Below, piece by piece: positions 18,108 through 27,808 of a DNA stretch of 64,000 nt (position 1 is its first letter; every line of letters starts with the position of its first letter). Made by a program: the position numbers and the translations under genes. The stretch covers positions 62,001 through 126,000 of the forward strand of contig NZ_QWGE01000005.1 in the NCBI RefSeq assembly GCF_003576375.1. Reading direction: 5' to 3'. The notes beneath the pieces are model-generated. The model was not told the DNA's origin and searched no databases. It saw only the letters and a program-made list of their open reading frames with translations. This DNA comes from Pontibacter oryzae (GTDB taxonomy: Bacteria > Bacteroidota > Bacteroidia > Cytophagales > Hymenobacteraceae).

Positions 18108-21100
18108 CTATTTTAAAATAAGGCTGATGTGCTGCACAAAATCCGCTCCCTGAATGCGAACAACATACTTGCCCACTGCCAGGTTGCTTAGGTCCAGTTG
18201 CTGCTCCACCTGGCTTTTTACCACCAGTTGCCGCACTTGCTTGCCGTTTATGCCGAAAACTGTCAGGTTGTAATCTCCTTCTGGCAAGGCGCTTAGGTTC
18301 AGTGTAACAATACCCGAGGTCGGGTTAGGGTATACAATACCTTTTCGGCTCTGATTATCGATGGCCGTGCTCACGTTCACCGATACTACGGTGCTATACT
18401 CATACTTCCCATCGAAGTCCAGCTGCTTTAAGCGGTAATAAGTAACACCAGAAGGCACCGTGGCATCCAAGAATTTATATTTAAGCGTTGCGTTGCTGTT
18501 TCCGACTCCTTTTACCCAACCTATAGCGTTAAATAACTTTCCATCCAGGCTTCGCTCCAGCACAAAGCGGTCATTGTTAATTTCAGTAGCTGTAGACCAT
18601 TCCAGCAGCACGCCGTTTTTGGCTACTTTGGCTCTGAACATCGCCAAGGTAACTGGCAGCGGTGTTATCGTAGCCTGATCCCTGAAATCATACTCTTCGT
18701 TGCCGGTTCGCTGCAAAGCGGCAGGCCGACCACCAGCGTCGGTGTCCAGCAGATCTACGAAGCCATCCTGATCTGTATCGTAATAGTGGCCGCTTTCGGG
18801 AACAAGGTAAGCCGGTTTGCCATCAATTTTATCCAGCCAATCAGGCACCTTGTTCTTATTTTTATCCTCATCTGTGTAGTAACCGACCCCCATACTTTCC
18901 TCGAACCTCGCAGCCCGGATAATCATGTCGTTCTGTGCAAAGCCGTCGCGGTCATCATCGAAAGCCTCCTCAAAATCTGGGGCCTCGTCGTCGTCTGAGT
19001 CAAGGTCAAGGTAATCCGGTATCTTGTCGCCGTCTGTATCAACCGGTGTAATGCTCTGGCCGCCATGGTCAGGGTCATAGGCATCGTTGATACCATCCCG
19101 GTCCGAATCTAAGAGCACTTTATTAATAAATCCATCGGTAGTCTGTGCTTCCAGGTTGTCAAGTATGCCATCGTTATCGGCATCAAGGTCCATGAAGTCC
19201 ATAAAGGAATCGCCGTCAGAATCAGGCATATCAAATTTGGCAATACCGCTGTTGCCGGTCGTTTGTGCTGCCACTGGCATGCCGTTCGCGCTTACAGGGC
19301 CTGTAATGGTGCCGCTATTCGGGGCATAAATATTTCCTTCCGGAATTTTTCCGCTGTTAGCTTCTAATACGTTAGCAATGCCATCGCCATCTATGTCCGC
19401 ATCCAGGGAGTTAATGCGGCGGTCCAGGTCCATGTCAAACACATCGTTTACGTCGTCGTTGTTAATATCCCGAAAAACTCCATAAACCGGGTGGATGAAA
19501 TCACGATCGTGATAATTAAGTTTACCGTCGCCGTCATCATCACCAAGGGGATCCACGCCATTGCCCGAGATAATATCAGTGATTCCATCGTTGTTGTCAT
19601 CTATATCATCAGCATCGTTAATGCCATCATTGTCCCAGTCGTTGGTTATGGTGTAAGTAACGTTCTGCTCTGTGCTTCCGCCTTCTGCATCTATCGTTTT
19701 GATGGTTAATGTATAGTCGCCAGGTTTGATGGCGTGCTTATCTCTAACCAGTATATCACCGTTCTGGTGCAGTTCTATACCTGCAGGCAGGTTGCCGCCC
19801 ATGTTCACCAGCGTTGCATTCTCGATCACGCCATCAGGGTCAGCGAAGGTGGCCAGCAACTCCCCCGTACTGAACGACAGGAAGTGCTTGCTTGTAACCA
19901 GTTGGTTTAAAACTGCCGGCCTGTCTGTAACGCTAAAGCTTAAGGTATAAATGTTGTTGCCGTTGGCTGTGTTTCCTCCGTTAATGTCATGCTCATTGGC
20001 GGCTATTTTCGTGCTCGTAAAGGTCTGCTTATCCGACGTGGCAGGGCTAACCGTTAAAGTTAGCCTCTTGCTTTGGTTATTAGCCAGATTGCCGATAGTC
20101 CAGACACCTGTTGCAGCATCGTAACTTGTTCCGGCATCAGTGACGGTCGAACCCGCATCAAGCAGTAAACCTTCTGATAACACGTTTCTAACCTCAACAC
20201 CTGTTGCGGCATCCGGTCCCAAATTGCTTGCCGTCAGGGTTAGCTGGTACTTTTCGCCGATGTAGTACGGGCCGCTGACAATGGTACTTGAAACAGTGAT
20301 ATCTGCTGCAGCAGAGGCCTGCACGCTTGCCGATTGGCTATTGTTAGCCGTATTGCCATCATACTCACCGGCAGTGCTCACCGAGGCTGTCGTGATGTAA
20401 TTTGCAGTGGAAGTTGGCTTTACAGTAAGTATCAGAGACTGGGCATTTGCGCCACCAGGCAGCACGTTTGTCCCCAGTGTCCAAATTCCGGTGGCAGCAT
20501 CGTACGTTCCGGCTGTAGAAGTATAAGACACGAACTCCAGCCCGGCCGGCAACTTATCCTGAATTTTTACACCAGTGGCAGCATCTGGGCCGTTGTTCTT
20601 CACCTTTACCGTAAACGTTGTGTTCTGACCGGTATAATAAGGCCCGGCAGCCACTGTATTAGTCACCTCAAGCTCAGCCACAGGCGCTACTTCAATCAAT
20701 GCAATGGCTTTGTCGTTGCTGAGGTTCGGGTCATGCTGGTCCTGCGATGTTTTCTCGCCTCCCAGGAATAAGCGCCCTGTAGTGTTTGGCTTGCCCTTAA
20801 CAACCAGTGTGGTAGAAGCCCCTACTTCCAGGGAAGGTATTCGCCACTCGCCTGTAGTTGGGTTGTACGTAGAGCCATCGGAGGCTACCGGCGTAGACGT
20901 AAATGTTATAGCCCCTGTTCTTGTGTCGCGGCCAACAAGATTGGTTAGCCTATCGGGCCCATTGTTTGTAACTGTCAACGTAAAAGTTGCTTCTGTCAGG
21001 CCATTATAGTATACCCCGCCTACGTCTCCCGTCACACTGATAGAGGTTTTCAGATCACCGGATTTGCTGACCACCACAGCTTTAGAATCTGTGTTTTTAT

Positions 21101-24100
21101 AGACATCACTCCCCTGTGATTCTGTTAGCACTAATTCGTTTGCAGTAACCGTATAGGTTTTATCGCCCGGTGCACTCGTATCAGAATTTGCCCGCAACAC
21201 CATAATCAATTCGGTATATGTGCCAGAGGCAAGCTGACCCACCGTCCAGCGGCCGGTCGTGCTATCGTAGGTTCCTATCTTAGGTGTAGCACTTACCAAG
21301 CTCATGCCAGCCGGAATCCTAGCCGATAGTGCCAGATTAGTAGCGGCATCAGGCCCCGTATTAGTCAGGCGAGTAGTAAAGGTTATGTTCTCGCCAGTAT
21401 AGCTTTGTGCGGTAGAAGCCGTTACCTCCACGTTGATGTCTGCGGTAACAGTGCCGCTCCCAGACCTGATTGAGTTAGAGGCACTGTTGTTTCCATTCAC
21501 ATCGTCATACTCGGTATGGCTCTGGGTGGCTGTAGTGGTAATAACGGCACTTTGGTTGATGGTTGCGCGAAGCGTCAGCGTTTCGGAGGCCCCACTTGCC
21601 AGTGATCCTACTGTCCAGGTGCCTGTTGCTGTGTCGTAAGAACCTTTGGAGGCACTAGTAGGGTTAACTATTGTTAACGAAGCCGGAAGCTTATCCAGCA
21701 CACTCACGTTGGTAGCGGCACTCGGGCCGTTATTCGTTACAACTATAGTGTACGTTACCGATTCACCGTTAGCATAGCTTGCCTTCACCGGCGAAATAGT
21801 GTTTGTAACGGCAACATCCGCTGTTGGGCTCACAGTAACGCTAGACGAAGCACTGTTATTGGCCACTACGGCATCGTTTTCAGTATGCGTTTGAGCGGAG
21901 GTTACAGTGTGTGTGCCAACAGCTACAGCCCTAGCTACGAGTTGGAGGGTATGTGTTGTACCGGATGGAATGGAGCCGACTGTCCAGGTATTGTTGCTGC
22001 TGTTAAACGAGCCTGCAGTTATACTTTGGCTGACCACCTGTAAGCCAGCCGGCACGGCATTCGTCAGCACCACATTGGTGGCGTTGTTGGGCCCGTTATT
22101 CTTAGCCGTTATTGTAAAGGTTACAACCTGGTTCTGCTTTGGAACATTGTTAGATACGGCACTGCTCACTTCTACATCGGCCGATGGGCCCACTGTTATC
22201 GTGTTTGCAGATGTATTGTTGCTGCTATTTTCATCCAGTTGGTGCGCACTGCGGTCGTTTAGCGAGGCAGTGGTGGTAATCGTTCCCAGCTTGGATGCTT
22301 TAGCGTTTAAGATCAACGTTCGCTCTTCGTTTACAGCAAGGTTACCTACTGTCCAGATGCCTGTGGATGCATTGTATCCTGCAGGGGCCGCGCCCTCTAA
22401 TGTCAGGCCGTCCGGAAGCTTATCCGTAATGGCCACTCCTGTGGCTGCAGAAGGGCCCAGGTTCTTCACTTTTAAAGTATAGGGCACTACCTCCCCATTG
22501 TTGTATGTTGTTTTAGGCACTGTGTTTAGCACCTGTATATCCGCAGCGCTCACAACGGAGATCGTAACGCTCTGGGAATTATTAGTGGCTACGTTATCCT
22601 GCTCACTGGATGCTTTTGTGGCAGTGGTGACGATATCCCCAATAACCTTAGGCTGTGCAGTTAAGGTAAGCGTTTTAGAGGCACCAACGGCTAGGGTCCC
22701 TATAGTCCAGATACCGGTGCTGCTGTTGTAGGCCGCATCAGAGGCACTTATAAACTGTAATTTCGTGGCATCAAGTTTATCGGTTACTGAAACACCAGTA
22801 GCGGCAACAGGGCCATAGTTGGTCACCACAATGGTATAGGTAACAGGCTTGGTGGTAGTATATGGGCCCGCAGAAACGGTTTGCGTTACACCAACGTCTG
22901 CGCTGCAATCATATTCAAAAGTAGTACTTTCTGTTTTGGAGTTTGTATATCCATAAGTCCAGGTATTCACAAGTTTTAAATCCCCGGCAAGGGTATTGTT
23001 AGTGGTGTTTCCCCAACCGTGCACGCCGCCAGATGACGCCACCCCGAACAGTTCGCTTTGTGGTGCCGGAAAGGCCGTTGTAGACAGGTTGCTATCATCC
23101 CAGTACAATTCGCCGTTATAGTTCGAGCCTGCCAGCGGTCGCACATCCTCTACCCTGAAGCCGCCAACGTTGGTCTCGGCATCCCACATCGGAAAGTGAA
23201 CCGCGGCAGAGGCATTTTTAAAATAGTACTGCACACTGGTTTTTTTGGCAACTACTTCCCCTCTTCCATTCAGGCCATTCCACTCTATCGTTTTGTTGCC
23301 CTTTGGCCCGTTAAGCTCCAGCAAAACGTCTGTGGTGCCTGGCTGATAACCTGTTTGGCCGTTCAGGTTAACGAGCACCAGAAACGTACTTCGCTCGCTG
23401 CTATAGGCACTAAACGTTACCTTTCCTCCGCCTGTATTGGTATTGCAGGTAGTTGTGCTGCTCACGTTAAACTCGGGTGCGGTAGCGCTTGGCCAAATAT
23501 TCTGATCAGGGTTGTTTACGAAGTTGTTAAACTCTGGGTAATCGCGCTGTGCGTTCTGGCTCTTTCTCCTGGCTTCGATGGTGCTACCCACGTTGGTATC
23601 GGCACCGTAGCGGTTAGTTACAAACCGGAAGAAGTTTTGCGGGGCAATACCGGCTAACTCTAATTTTTTAACATAGTATCTGTCTGCCTGGTCCTCGCTG
23701 GGGATGAGCGGGTACATGTTAAAGTTCTTAGAGAACACATTATTTGTCCCTCCTGCCGAGAAAGACCAGAGCTTGGAGTATAAGCGGCCGGGTTTCTCAT
23801 TCTTGCCGGCATCATATACCGTAAAATCCCAGAAATCATATACCGAGAAACGCTGGCCTTCTGACATGGCGCTTTCGCCAGTCTGGGTAAATTCAAAGAA
23901 ATAATCACGTACATCGCCGGCGGCACCCTCATTTGTCACACTCAAGCTTCTGTAACCGTTAGCACCTGCTTTATAGGCAGGGCCGTTCTGCGCCTGCTGG
24001 GCCGTTTCAATCACACCATCCTGGCTATTTGCCAAAAGCATATGCCTGGAAGAAGTTCTATCACGCGTGAGCGTTGTGGAGCCAACCAGCACCTCAGTGC

Positions 24101-24479
24101 CATTGGCCTTGCGGTAGCGCACTGTTATAATCAGGTCGCCCTGGTTTCCGGAACCTTGGTCGTGCAAGGTACGGTGCACACCGTAATGCAACTGCTCACC
24201 CGGCAATACGCGCACATAAAGGCGGTGATCCTCAGAGTAAGTTGCCCCATTGTAACTATAGCCTCTGGGTTTCAAAAAACTAAGAGATGAAGCAGAAACT
24301 CCGGCCTGGCTAGGGAAGTTGGCATCGTGAGCCAGAAAGCCTGCGCGGGTATTGTTATGGTCTGCCAGGTTAGCAGTAGTACCCGTTGTATTGGGTGTCA
24401 ATTGTTTGGACCCCTCGGCCAATGCCCAGAAAGGTAGAAGCAGCATAACTAAAAGCTGCAAGCGTAGAATTTGCTTCAT
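18108..24479 (-). CDS. Giant T9SS-exported DUF11/thrombospondin-type-3 repeat surface protein
   Basis: About 2123 residues from the ATG at 24479, chosen because it directly opens a signal peptide (KQILRLQLLVMLLLPFWALA); an upstream in-frame ATG at 24530 adds 17 polar residues. A roughly 540-residue N-terminal region comes first. Eight DUF11 repeats of about 120 residues follow (each with 'T(I/V)xVxNxGPxAATxVxxxDxLP' and 'GxWTVGxLxxG'). Next are a cadherin-like domain (ATFADPDGVIENATLV), many Asp-rich TSP3-type calcium repeats (DNDGINDADDIDDNNDGITD and similar), an FN3-like region (LEWSTATEINNDRFVLERS) and the C-terminal type A sorting domain (VYPNPTSGIVTLNL...GKYVVRIQ). Role inferred: a calcium-stiffened adhesin or surface fibre secreted by T9SS. 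Confidence 0.93.
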   Translation of the reverse strand: MKQILRLQLLVMLLLPFWALAEGSKQLTPNTTGTTANLADHNNTRAGFLAHDANFPSQAGVSASSLSFLKPRGYSYNGATYSEDHRLYVRVLPGEQLHYGVHRTLHDQGSGNQGDLIITVRYRKANGTEVLVGSTTLTRDRTSSRHMLLANSQDGVIETAQQAQNGPAYKAGANGYRSLSVTNEGAAGDVRDYFFEFTQTGESAMSEGQRFSVYDFWDFTVYDAGKNEKPGRLYSKLWSFSAGGTNNVFSKNFNMYPLIPSEDQADRYYVKKLELAGIAPQNFFRFVTNRYGADTNVGSTIEARRKSQNAQRDYPEFNNFVNNPDQNIWPSATAPEFNVSSTTTCNTNTGGGKVTFSAYSSERSTFLVLVNLNGQTGYQPGTTDVLLELNGPKGNKTIEWNGLNGRGEVVAKKTSVQYYFKNASAAVHFPMWDAETNVGGFRVEDVRPLAGSNYNGELYWDDSNLSTTAFPAPQSELFGVASSGGVHGWGNTTNNTLAGDLKLVNTWTYGYTNSKTESTTFEYDCSADVGVTQTVSAGPYTTTKPVTYTIVVTNYGPVAATGVSVTDKLDATKLQFISASDAAYNSSTGIWTIGTLAVGASKTLTLTAQPKVIGDIVTTATKASSEQDNVATNNSQSVTISVVSAADIQVLNTVPKTTYNNGEVVPYTLKVKNLGPSAATGVAITDKLPDGLTLEGAAPAGYNASTGIWTVGNLAVNEERTLILNAKASKLGTITTTASLNDRSAHQLDENSSNNTSANTITVGPSADVEVSSAVSNNVPKQNQVVTFTITAKNNGPNNATNVVLTNAVPAGLQVVSQSITAGSFNSSNNTWTVGSIPSGTTHTLQLVARAVAVGTHTVTSAQTHTENDAVVANNSASSSVTVSPTADVAVTNTISPVKASYANGESVTYTIVVTNNGPSAATNVSVLDKLPASLTIVNPTSASKGSYDTATGTWTVGSLASGASETLTLRATINQSAVITTTATQSHTEYDDVNGNNSASNSIRSGSGTVTADINVEVTASTAQSYTGENITFTTRLTNTGPDAATNLALSARIPAGMSLVSATPKIGTYDSTTGRWTVGQLASGTYTELIMVLRANSDTSAPGDKTYTVTANELVLTESQGSDVYKNTDSKAVVVSKSGDLKTSISVTGDVGGVYYNGLTEATFTLTVTNNGPDRLTNLVGRDTRTGAITFTSTPVASDGSTYNPTTGEWRIPSLEVGASTTLVVKGKPNTTGRLFLGGEKTSQDQHDPNLSNDKAIALIEVAPVAELEVTNTVAAGPYYTGQNTTFTVKVKNNGPDAATGVKIQDKLPAGLEFVSYTSTAGTYDAATGIWTLGTNVLPGGANAQSLILTVKPTSTANYITTASVSTAGEYDGNTANNSQSASVQASAAADITVSSTIVSGPYYIGEKYQLTLTASNLGPDAATGVEVRNVLSEGLLLDAGSTVTDAGTSYDAATGVWTIGNLANNQSKRLTLTVSPATSDKQTFTSTKIAANEHDINGGNTANGNNIYTLSFSVTDRPAVLNQLVTSKHFLSFSTGELLATFADPDGVIENATLVNMGGNLPAGIELHQNGDILVRDKHAIKPGDYTLTIKTIDAEGGSTEQNVTYTITNDWDNDGINDADDIDDNNDGITDIISGNGVDPLGDDDGDGKLNYHDRDFIHPVYGVFRDINNDDVNDVFDMDLDRRINSLDADIDGDGIANVLEANSGKIPEGNIYAPNSGTITGPVSANGMPVAAQTTGNSGIAKFDMPDSDGDSFMDFMDLDADNDGILDNLEAQTTDGFINKVLLDSDRDGINDAYDPDHGGQSITPVDTDGDKIPDYLDLDSDDDEAPDFEEAFDDDRDGFAQNDMIIRAARFEESMGVGYYTDEDKNKNKVPDWLDKIDGKPAYLVPESGHYYDTDQDGFVDLLDTDAGGRPAALQRTGNEEYDFRDQATITPLPVTLAMFRAKVAKNGVLLEWSTATEINNDRFVLERSLDGKLFNAIGWVKGVGNSNATLKYKFLDATVPSGVTYYRLKQLDFDGKYEYSTVVSVNVSTAIDNQSRKGIVYPNPTSGIVTLNLSALPEGDYNLTVFGINGKQVRQLVVKSQVEQQLDLSNLAVGKYVVRIQGADFVQHISLILK

Positions 24480-24891
24480 AAACTGAATTAAAGAAATGCG
24501 GTAACTTTGCTTATGCCGGCAAAGTTCCATAATTCTAAATCAGTTTGGTAATAAATCATACTATTTTCAATATTATTTTGCAGAAAACCCATACTTACCT
24601 TCTTGGTTTCCTAAGTAAACAGAATATGCGCGTTGGGCCCGTATTTTATTCAACGCATTAGCTTCAAGATGCACTCTGAACCACTCAAGAGCACTTTACA
24701 AATATTTGCCCGTGTCTTACAATCTTAAAAAACACATCTCAATCACTTCTTTTAATATTTCTTGATTTTTAATTTTTAGCGGATTTTCATTCTAACATTC
24801 CATACAAACGATTATAAGAATTATATAAATCACTCGTTCTCATAAATTGTACATTTGAACAATGCCATACTTTCCCGAACTTTGCTAGGCA
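24480..24891. other. AT-rich divergent promoter region
   Basis: About 410 bp between the leftward surface-protein gene and the rightward hrpB gene. It is clearly AT-rich, with no reading frame worth calling and no RNA gene recognised. ATACTT motifs occur near 24590, 24868 and 24900. Confidence 0.5.
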
Positions 24892-27429
24892 ATGCGTATA
24901 CTTGATTCACTACCTGATTTACCTGTAAAGGAAGCCCTACCGGAACTATTGGAGGTGCTGGCCAACAGTAACCGAGCTGTGCTGGAAGCTCCACCGGGTG
25001 CCGGCAAAACAACGCTTGTGCCGCTTGCCCTATTAGAGGCCGCCTGGCGCGAAGAGGGCAAAATAGTAGTGCTAGAACCTAGGAGATTAGCTACTAGAGC
25101 CGCAGCCGAACGAATGGCACAGCTGCTCGGCGAGAAAGTAGGCCAAACCGTTGGTTATTGGGTGCGCATGGACCACGAAGTATCCGGCAGAACCCGCGTA
25201 GAGGTCGTTACCGAAGGTATCCTCACCCGCATGATTCAGGAAGACCCGGCACTGGAAGGCGTATCAGCCATCATTTTTGATGAGTTTCATGAGCGCAACC
25301 TGCAGGCCGACCTTGGCCTTGCGCTTGCCCTGGATGCCCAGGCCGTGCTGCGCCCTGACCTGCGTATTCTGCTGATGAGCGCTACCCTTGATGCCAGCGC
25401 TATCGGACAGTGGCTGCAGGCCCCGGTGGTGCGTAGCGAAGGCCGCATGTATCCCGTGCAAACACATTACCTGGCACCAGCCGATGTAGCCACCGCAGGC
25501 AACTACCCGGCGCAGCGGCTAGCCAACCTCGTACCCAAAGCCATTCGGCAAGCGCTCCAGCAGCAACCAGATGGCGATATTCTTGTTTTTCTGCCGGGCA
25601 TGGGTGAGATACGTAAAGTTGCCAGCCTGCTGGAGCAAGCGCTACCTGTTACTACGGAACTGCACCTGTTACACGGCGATTTACCGCTGCCCAAGCAAGT
25701 AGCCGCCATCCAGCCATCGCCCCATAAAAAACGCAAAGTGGTACTGGCCACCAGCATTGCCGAGACCAGTTTAACCATCGAAGGAGTGAGTATTGTGATT
25801 GATGGGGGCTTTGCCCGTGTGCCTAAATTTGTGCCCCGTACCGGCCTGACCACACTTGATACGGTAGCTGTATCGCAGGCAGGTGCCGACCAGCGGCGCG
25901 GGCGTGCCGGCAGGCTTGGCCCGGGTGTATGCTACCGGCTGTGGTCCGCCGCCGACCAACTGCAATTACCTCCGCGCCAAAACCCTGAAATATTTGAGGC
26001 AGACTTAACTAGCCTGGTACTGGAAACCGCTATTTGGGGTGCCAAGGATGCCACCACGCTGCAATGGCTCGACACACCGCCTACCGCAGCACTAGCCTTG
26101 GCAAAAGACTTACTGCTTCGCCTGCAGGCCATAACTCCTGCTGGGCTGCCAACGGCACATGGCAAAGCATTGGCAGCGCTCGGCATTCATCCGCGCTTGG
26201 GGCATCTTGTCATGCGCGGGCAGGAACTGGGCCATGCCATTACCGCCTGCGCCCTGGCAGCGCTGCTATCTGAACGCGATATCCTAAAGCCTATGCAATT
26301 ATCCTGGGGTGATGGGCTACCCGATATGCGGTTACGGCTCGAAATCCTGGCTGGGCAGCACCCGCCCACACCAGGCTTTGTGCTGGACGAAAATGCCTTG
26401 CGCCGTGTAAAAGAGCAGGCCCAAAACCTGAAACAGCGCATGCGCCTCGCTTCCGCAAGTATAAACCCGGAGGCAGCCGGTTTGCTCACCGCCTTGGCCT
26501 ACCTCGACCGTATTGCCCAGCGCGAAACCTCCGGGCGTGTGCGCCTCATAAGCGGGCAGCGTGCACGGCTGGCCACCGAGCTATTCTCCGAAGCCGACTT
26601 TTACAGCATCGCTCACCTGGACCTGGGCAAGCAGCCACGCATACTTTTGGCGGCCCCCCTGGAAAAAGCCGAGCTGCTCCGTGCCTTTTCCGATCAGATT
26701 GAAACAGCCGAGGAAGTAAAATGGGATGCAAACACAGCGCAGGTATCGGCTAAAAGTATAACCCGCCTCGGCGCCTTAACACTGGATGAGAAAACCGTTG
26801 CCAATCCTAACCCGGACTTGGTAAGTGAGGCCCTTTTACAAGCGTTGATCGAGAAAGGTGTTCGGCGGCTTCCCTTTTCTGAGGAGGCGCAAAGCGTGCG
26901 GCAGCGAATGGCTTTTTTATACACCCTTGCCCCCGAAAACTGGCCCGATGTGTCGGATGAGGCGCTGGAGCAAAGTATGGACGTATGGCTCGCCCCTCAC
27001 TTGTATGGCCTACGCACGCTGGAGCAAGTTAACCGCCTGGATTTCAAGGAAATCATACTTGCAGACCTAAGCTGGGAGCAGCGACAGGAAATGGACCGGC
27101 TGGCGCCTACGCACTTGTTAGTACCCAGCGGCTCCCGCATTGCCATAGACTATTCTGATCCTACAACACCCATACTTGCCGTAAGGCTGCAAGAGGTTTT
27201 CGGGTTGATGGATACGCCTAAGGTGGGTGGTGGTAACGTACCCTTACTATTGCACCTGCTTTCCCCGGCCAGGCGGCCTGTGCAAGTAACCCGAGATCTG
27301 CGCAGCTTTTGGAGCAGCGGCTATTTTGAGGTTCGCAAAGACCTCCGTGGCCGGTACCCCAAGCACCACTGGCCCGAGGACCCACTTACGGCGCCTCCAA
27401 CCCGTGGCACTAAAAAAAGACCGCTGTAG
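24892..27429 (+). CDS. hrpB: ATP-dependent helicase HrpB (copy 1)
   Basis: 845 residues, the usual HrpB length. Walker A is PPGAGKT (34-40), motif Ia EPRRLATRAAAERMA, motif II DEFH (130-133), motif III MSATLD, motif V TSIAETSLTIEGV and motif VI QRRGRAGRLGPG. An HA2-like domain and the HrpB C-terminal domain (RPVQVTRDLRSFW...HHWPEDPL) follow. HrpB are DEAH-type helicases of poorly known role, presumed RNA-directed. It has an unusually dense set of ATA-CTT Ile-Leu codon pairs. A second, divergent paralogue lies 3.8 kb away on the other strand. Confidence 0.94.
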   Translation: MRILDSLPDLPVKEALPELLEVLANSNRAVLEAPPGAGKTTLVPLALLEAAWREEGKIVVLEPRRLATRAAAERMAQLLGEKVGQTVGYWVRMDHEVSGRTRVEVVTEGILTRMIQEDPALEGVSAIIFDEFHERNLQADLGLALALDAQAVLRPDLRILLMSATLDASAIGQWLQAPVVRSEGRMYPVQTHYLAPADVATAGNYPAQRLANLVPKAIRQALQQQPDGDILVFLPGMGEIRKVASLLEQALPVTTELHLLHGDLPLPKQVAAIQPSPHKKRKVVLATSIAETSLTIEGVSIVIDGGFARVPKFVPRTGLTTLDTVAVSQAGADQRRGRAGRLGPGVCYRLWSAADQLQLPPRQNPEIFEADLTSLVLETAIWGAKDATTLQWLDTPPTAALALAKDLLLRLQAITPAGLPTAHGKALAALGIHPRLGHLVMRGQELGHAITACALAALLSERDILKPMQLSWGDGLPDMRLRLEILAGQHPPTPGFVLDENALRRVKEQAQNLKQRMRLASASINPEAAGLLTALAYLDRIAQRETSGRVRLISGQRARLATELFSEADFYSIAHLDLGKQPRILLAAPLEKAELLRAFSDQIETAEEVKWDANTAQVSAKSITRLGALTLDEKTVANPNPDLVSEALLQALIEKGVRRLPFSEEAQSVRQRMAFLYTLAPENWPDVSDEALEQSMDVWLAPHLYGLRTLEQVNRLDFKEIILADLSWEQRQEMDRLAPTHLLVPSGSRIAIDYSDPTTPILAVRLQEVFGLMDTPKVGGGNVPLLLHLLSPARRPVQVTRDLRSFWSSGYFEVRKDLRGRYPKHHWPEDPLTAPPTRGTKKRPL

Positions 27430-27808
27430 CAGGAACGAGACTATATTTATACTTATATGCAGCTATGGTGCAGGCATACTTGTTTAATCCTATCAGCTTG
27501 AGGGAGGCAGTTAAGGTGGCGGCAGATGGAGCCGCACCTAACTATTTTTTGTGCCGGCACTTTTGCAAGCTGGAAGCTAGAGGATAGCTTTTTTCAAATT
27601 CGCGCAACGAGCAATCAAAATTAGCAATGCCCCCTGTAAGTCATTTGAATCAAGTCGAAGTTACCACAACTAGTTTAATCTGCGCTGGGAATAATTCCTG
27701 TACTTCTGGAAAAATTAACTTAATTTAACGGACGGATCAGTCCGGTTGCCAGCCAAGCGGTACTTAGATTCTTTGTGTTTACTTGTTTCTACACCTGCCA
27801 ACATCACC
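27430..27808. other. Intergenic region after hrpB
   Basis: About 380 bp. Apart from a terminator-like hairpin near 27513-27550 and ATACTT motifs near 27450 and 27473 I see nothing in it. The frame can be extended upstream of the symporter ATG, but it has no coding look. Confidence 0.4.
27513..27550 (+). terminator. Probable terminator of hrpB copy 1
   Basis: AAGGTGGCGGC (from 27514) can pair with GCCGCACCT (27531-27539) with one bulged base, followed by a run of six T at 27545-27550. Confidence 0.5.
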
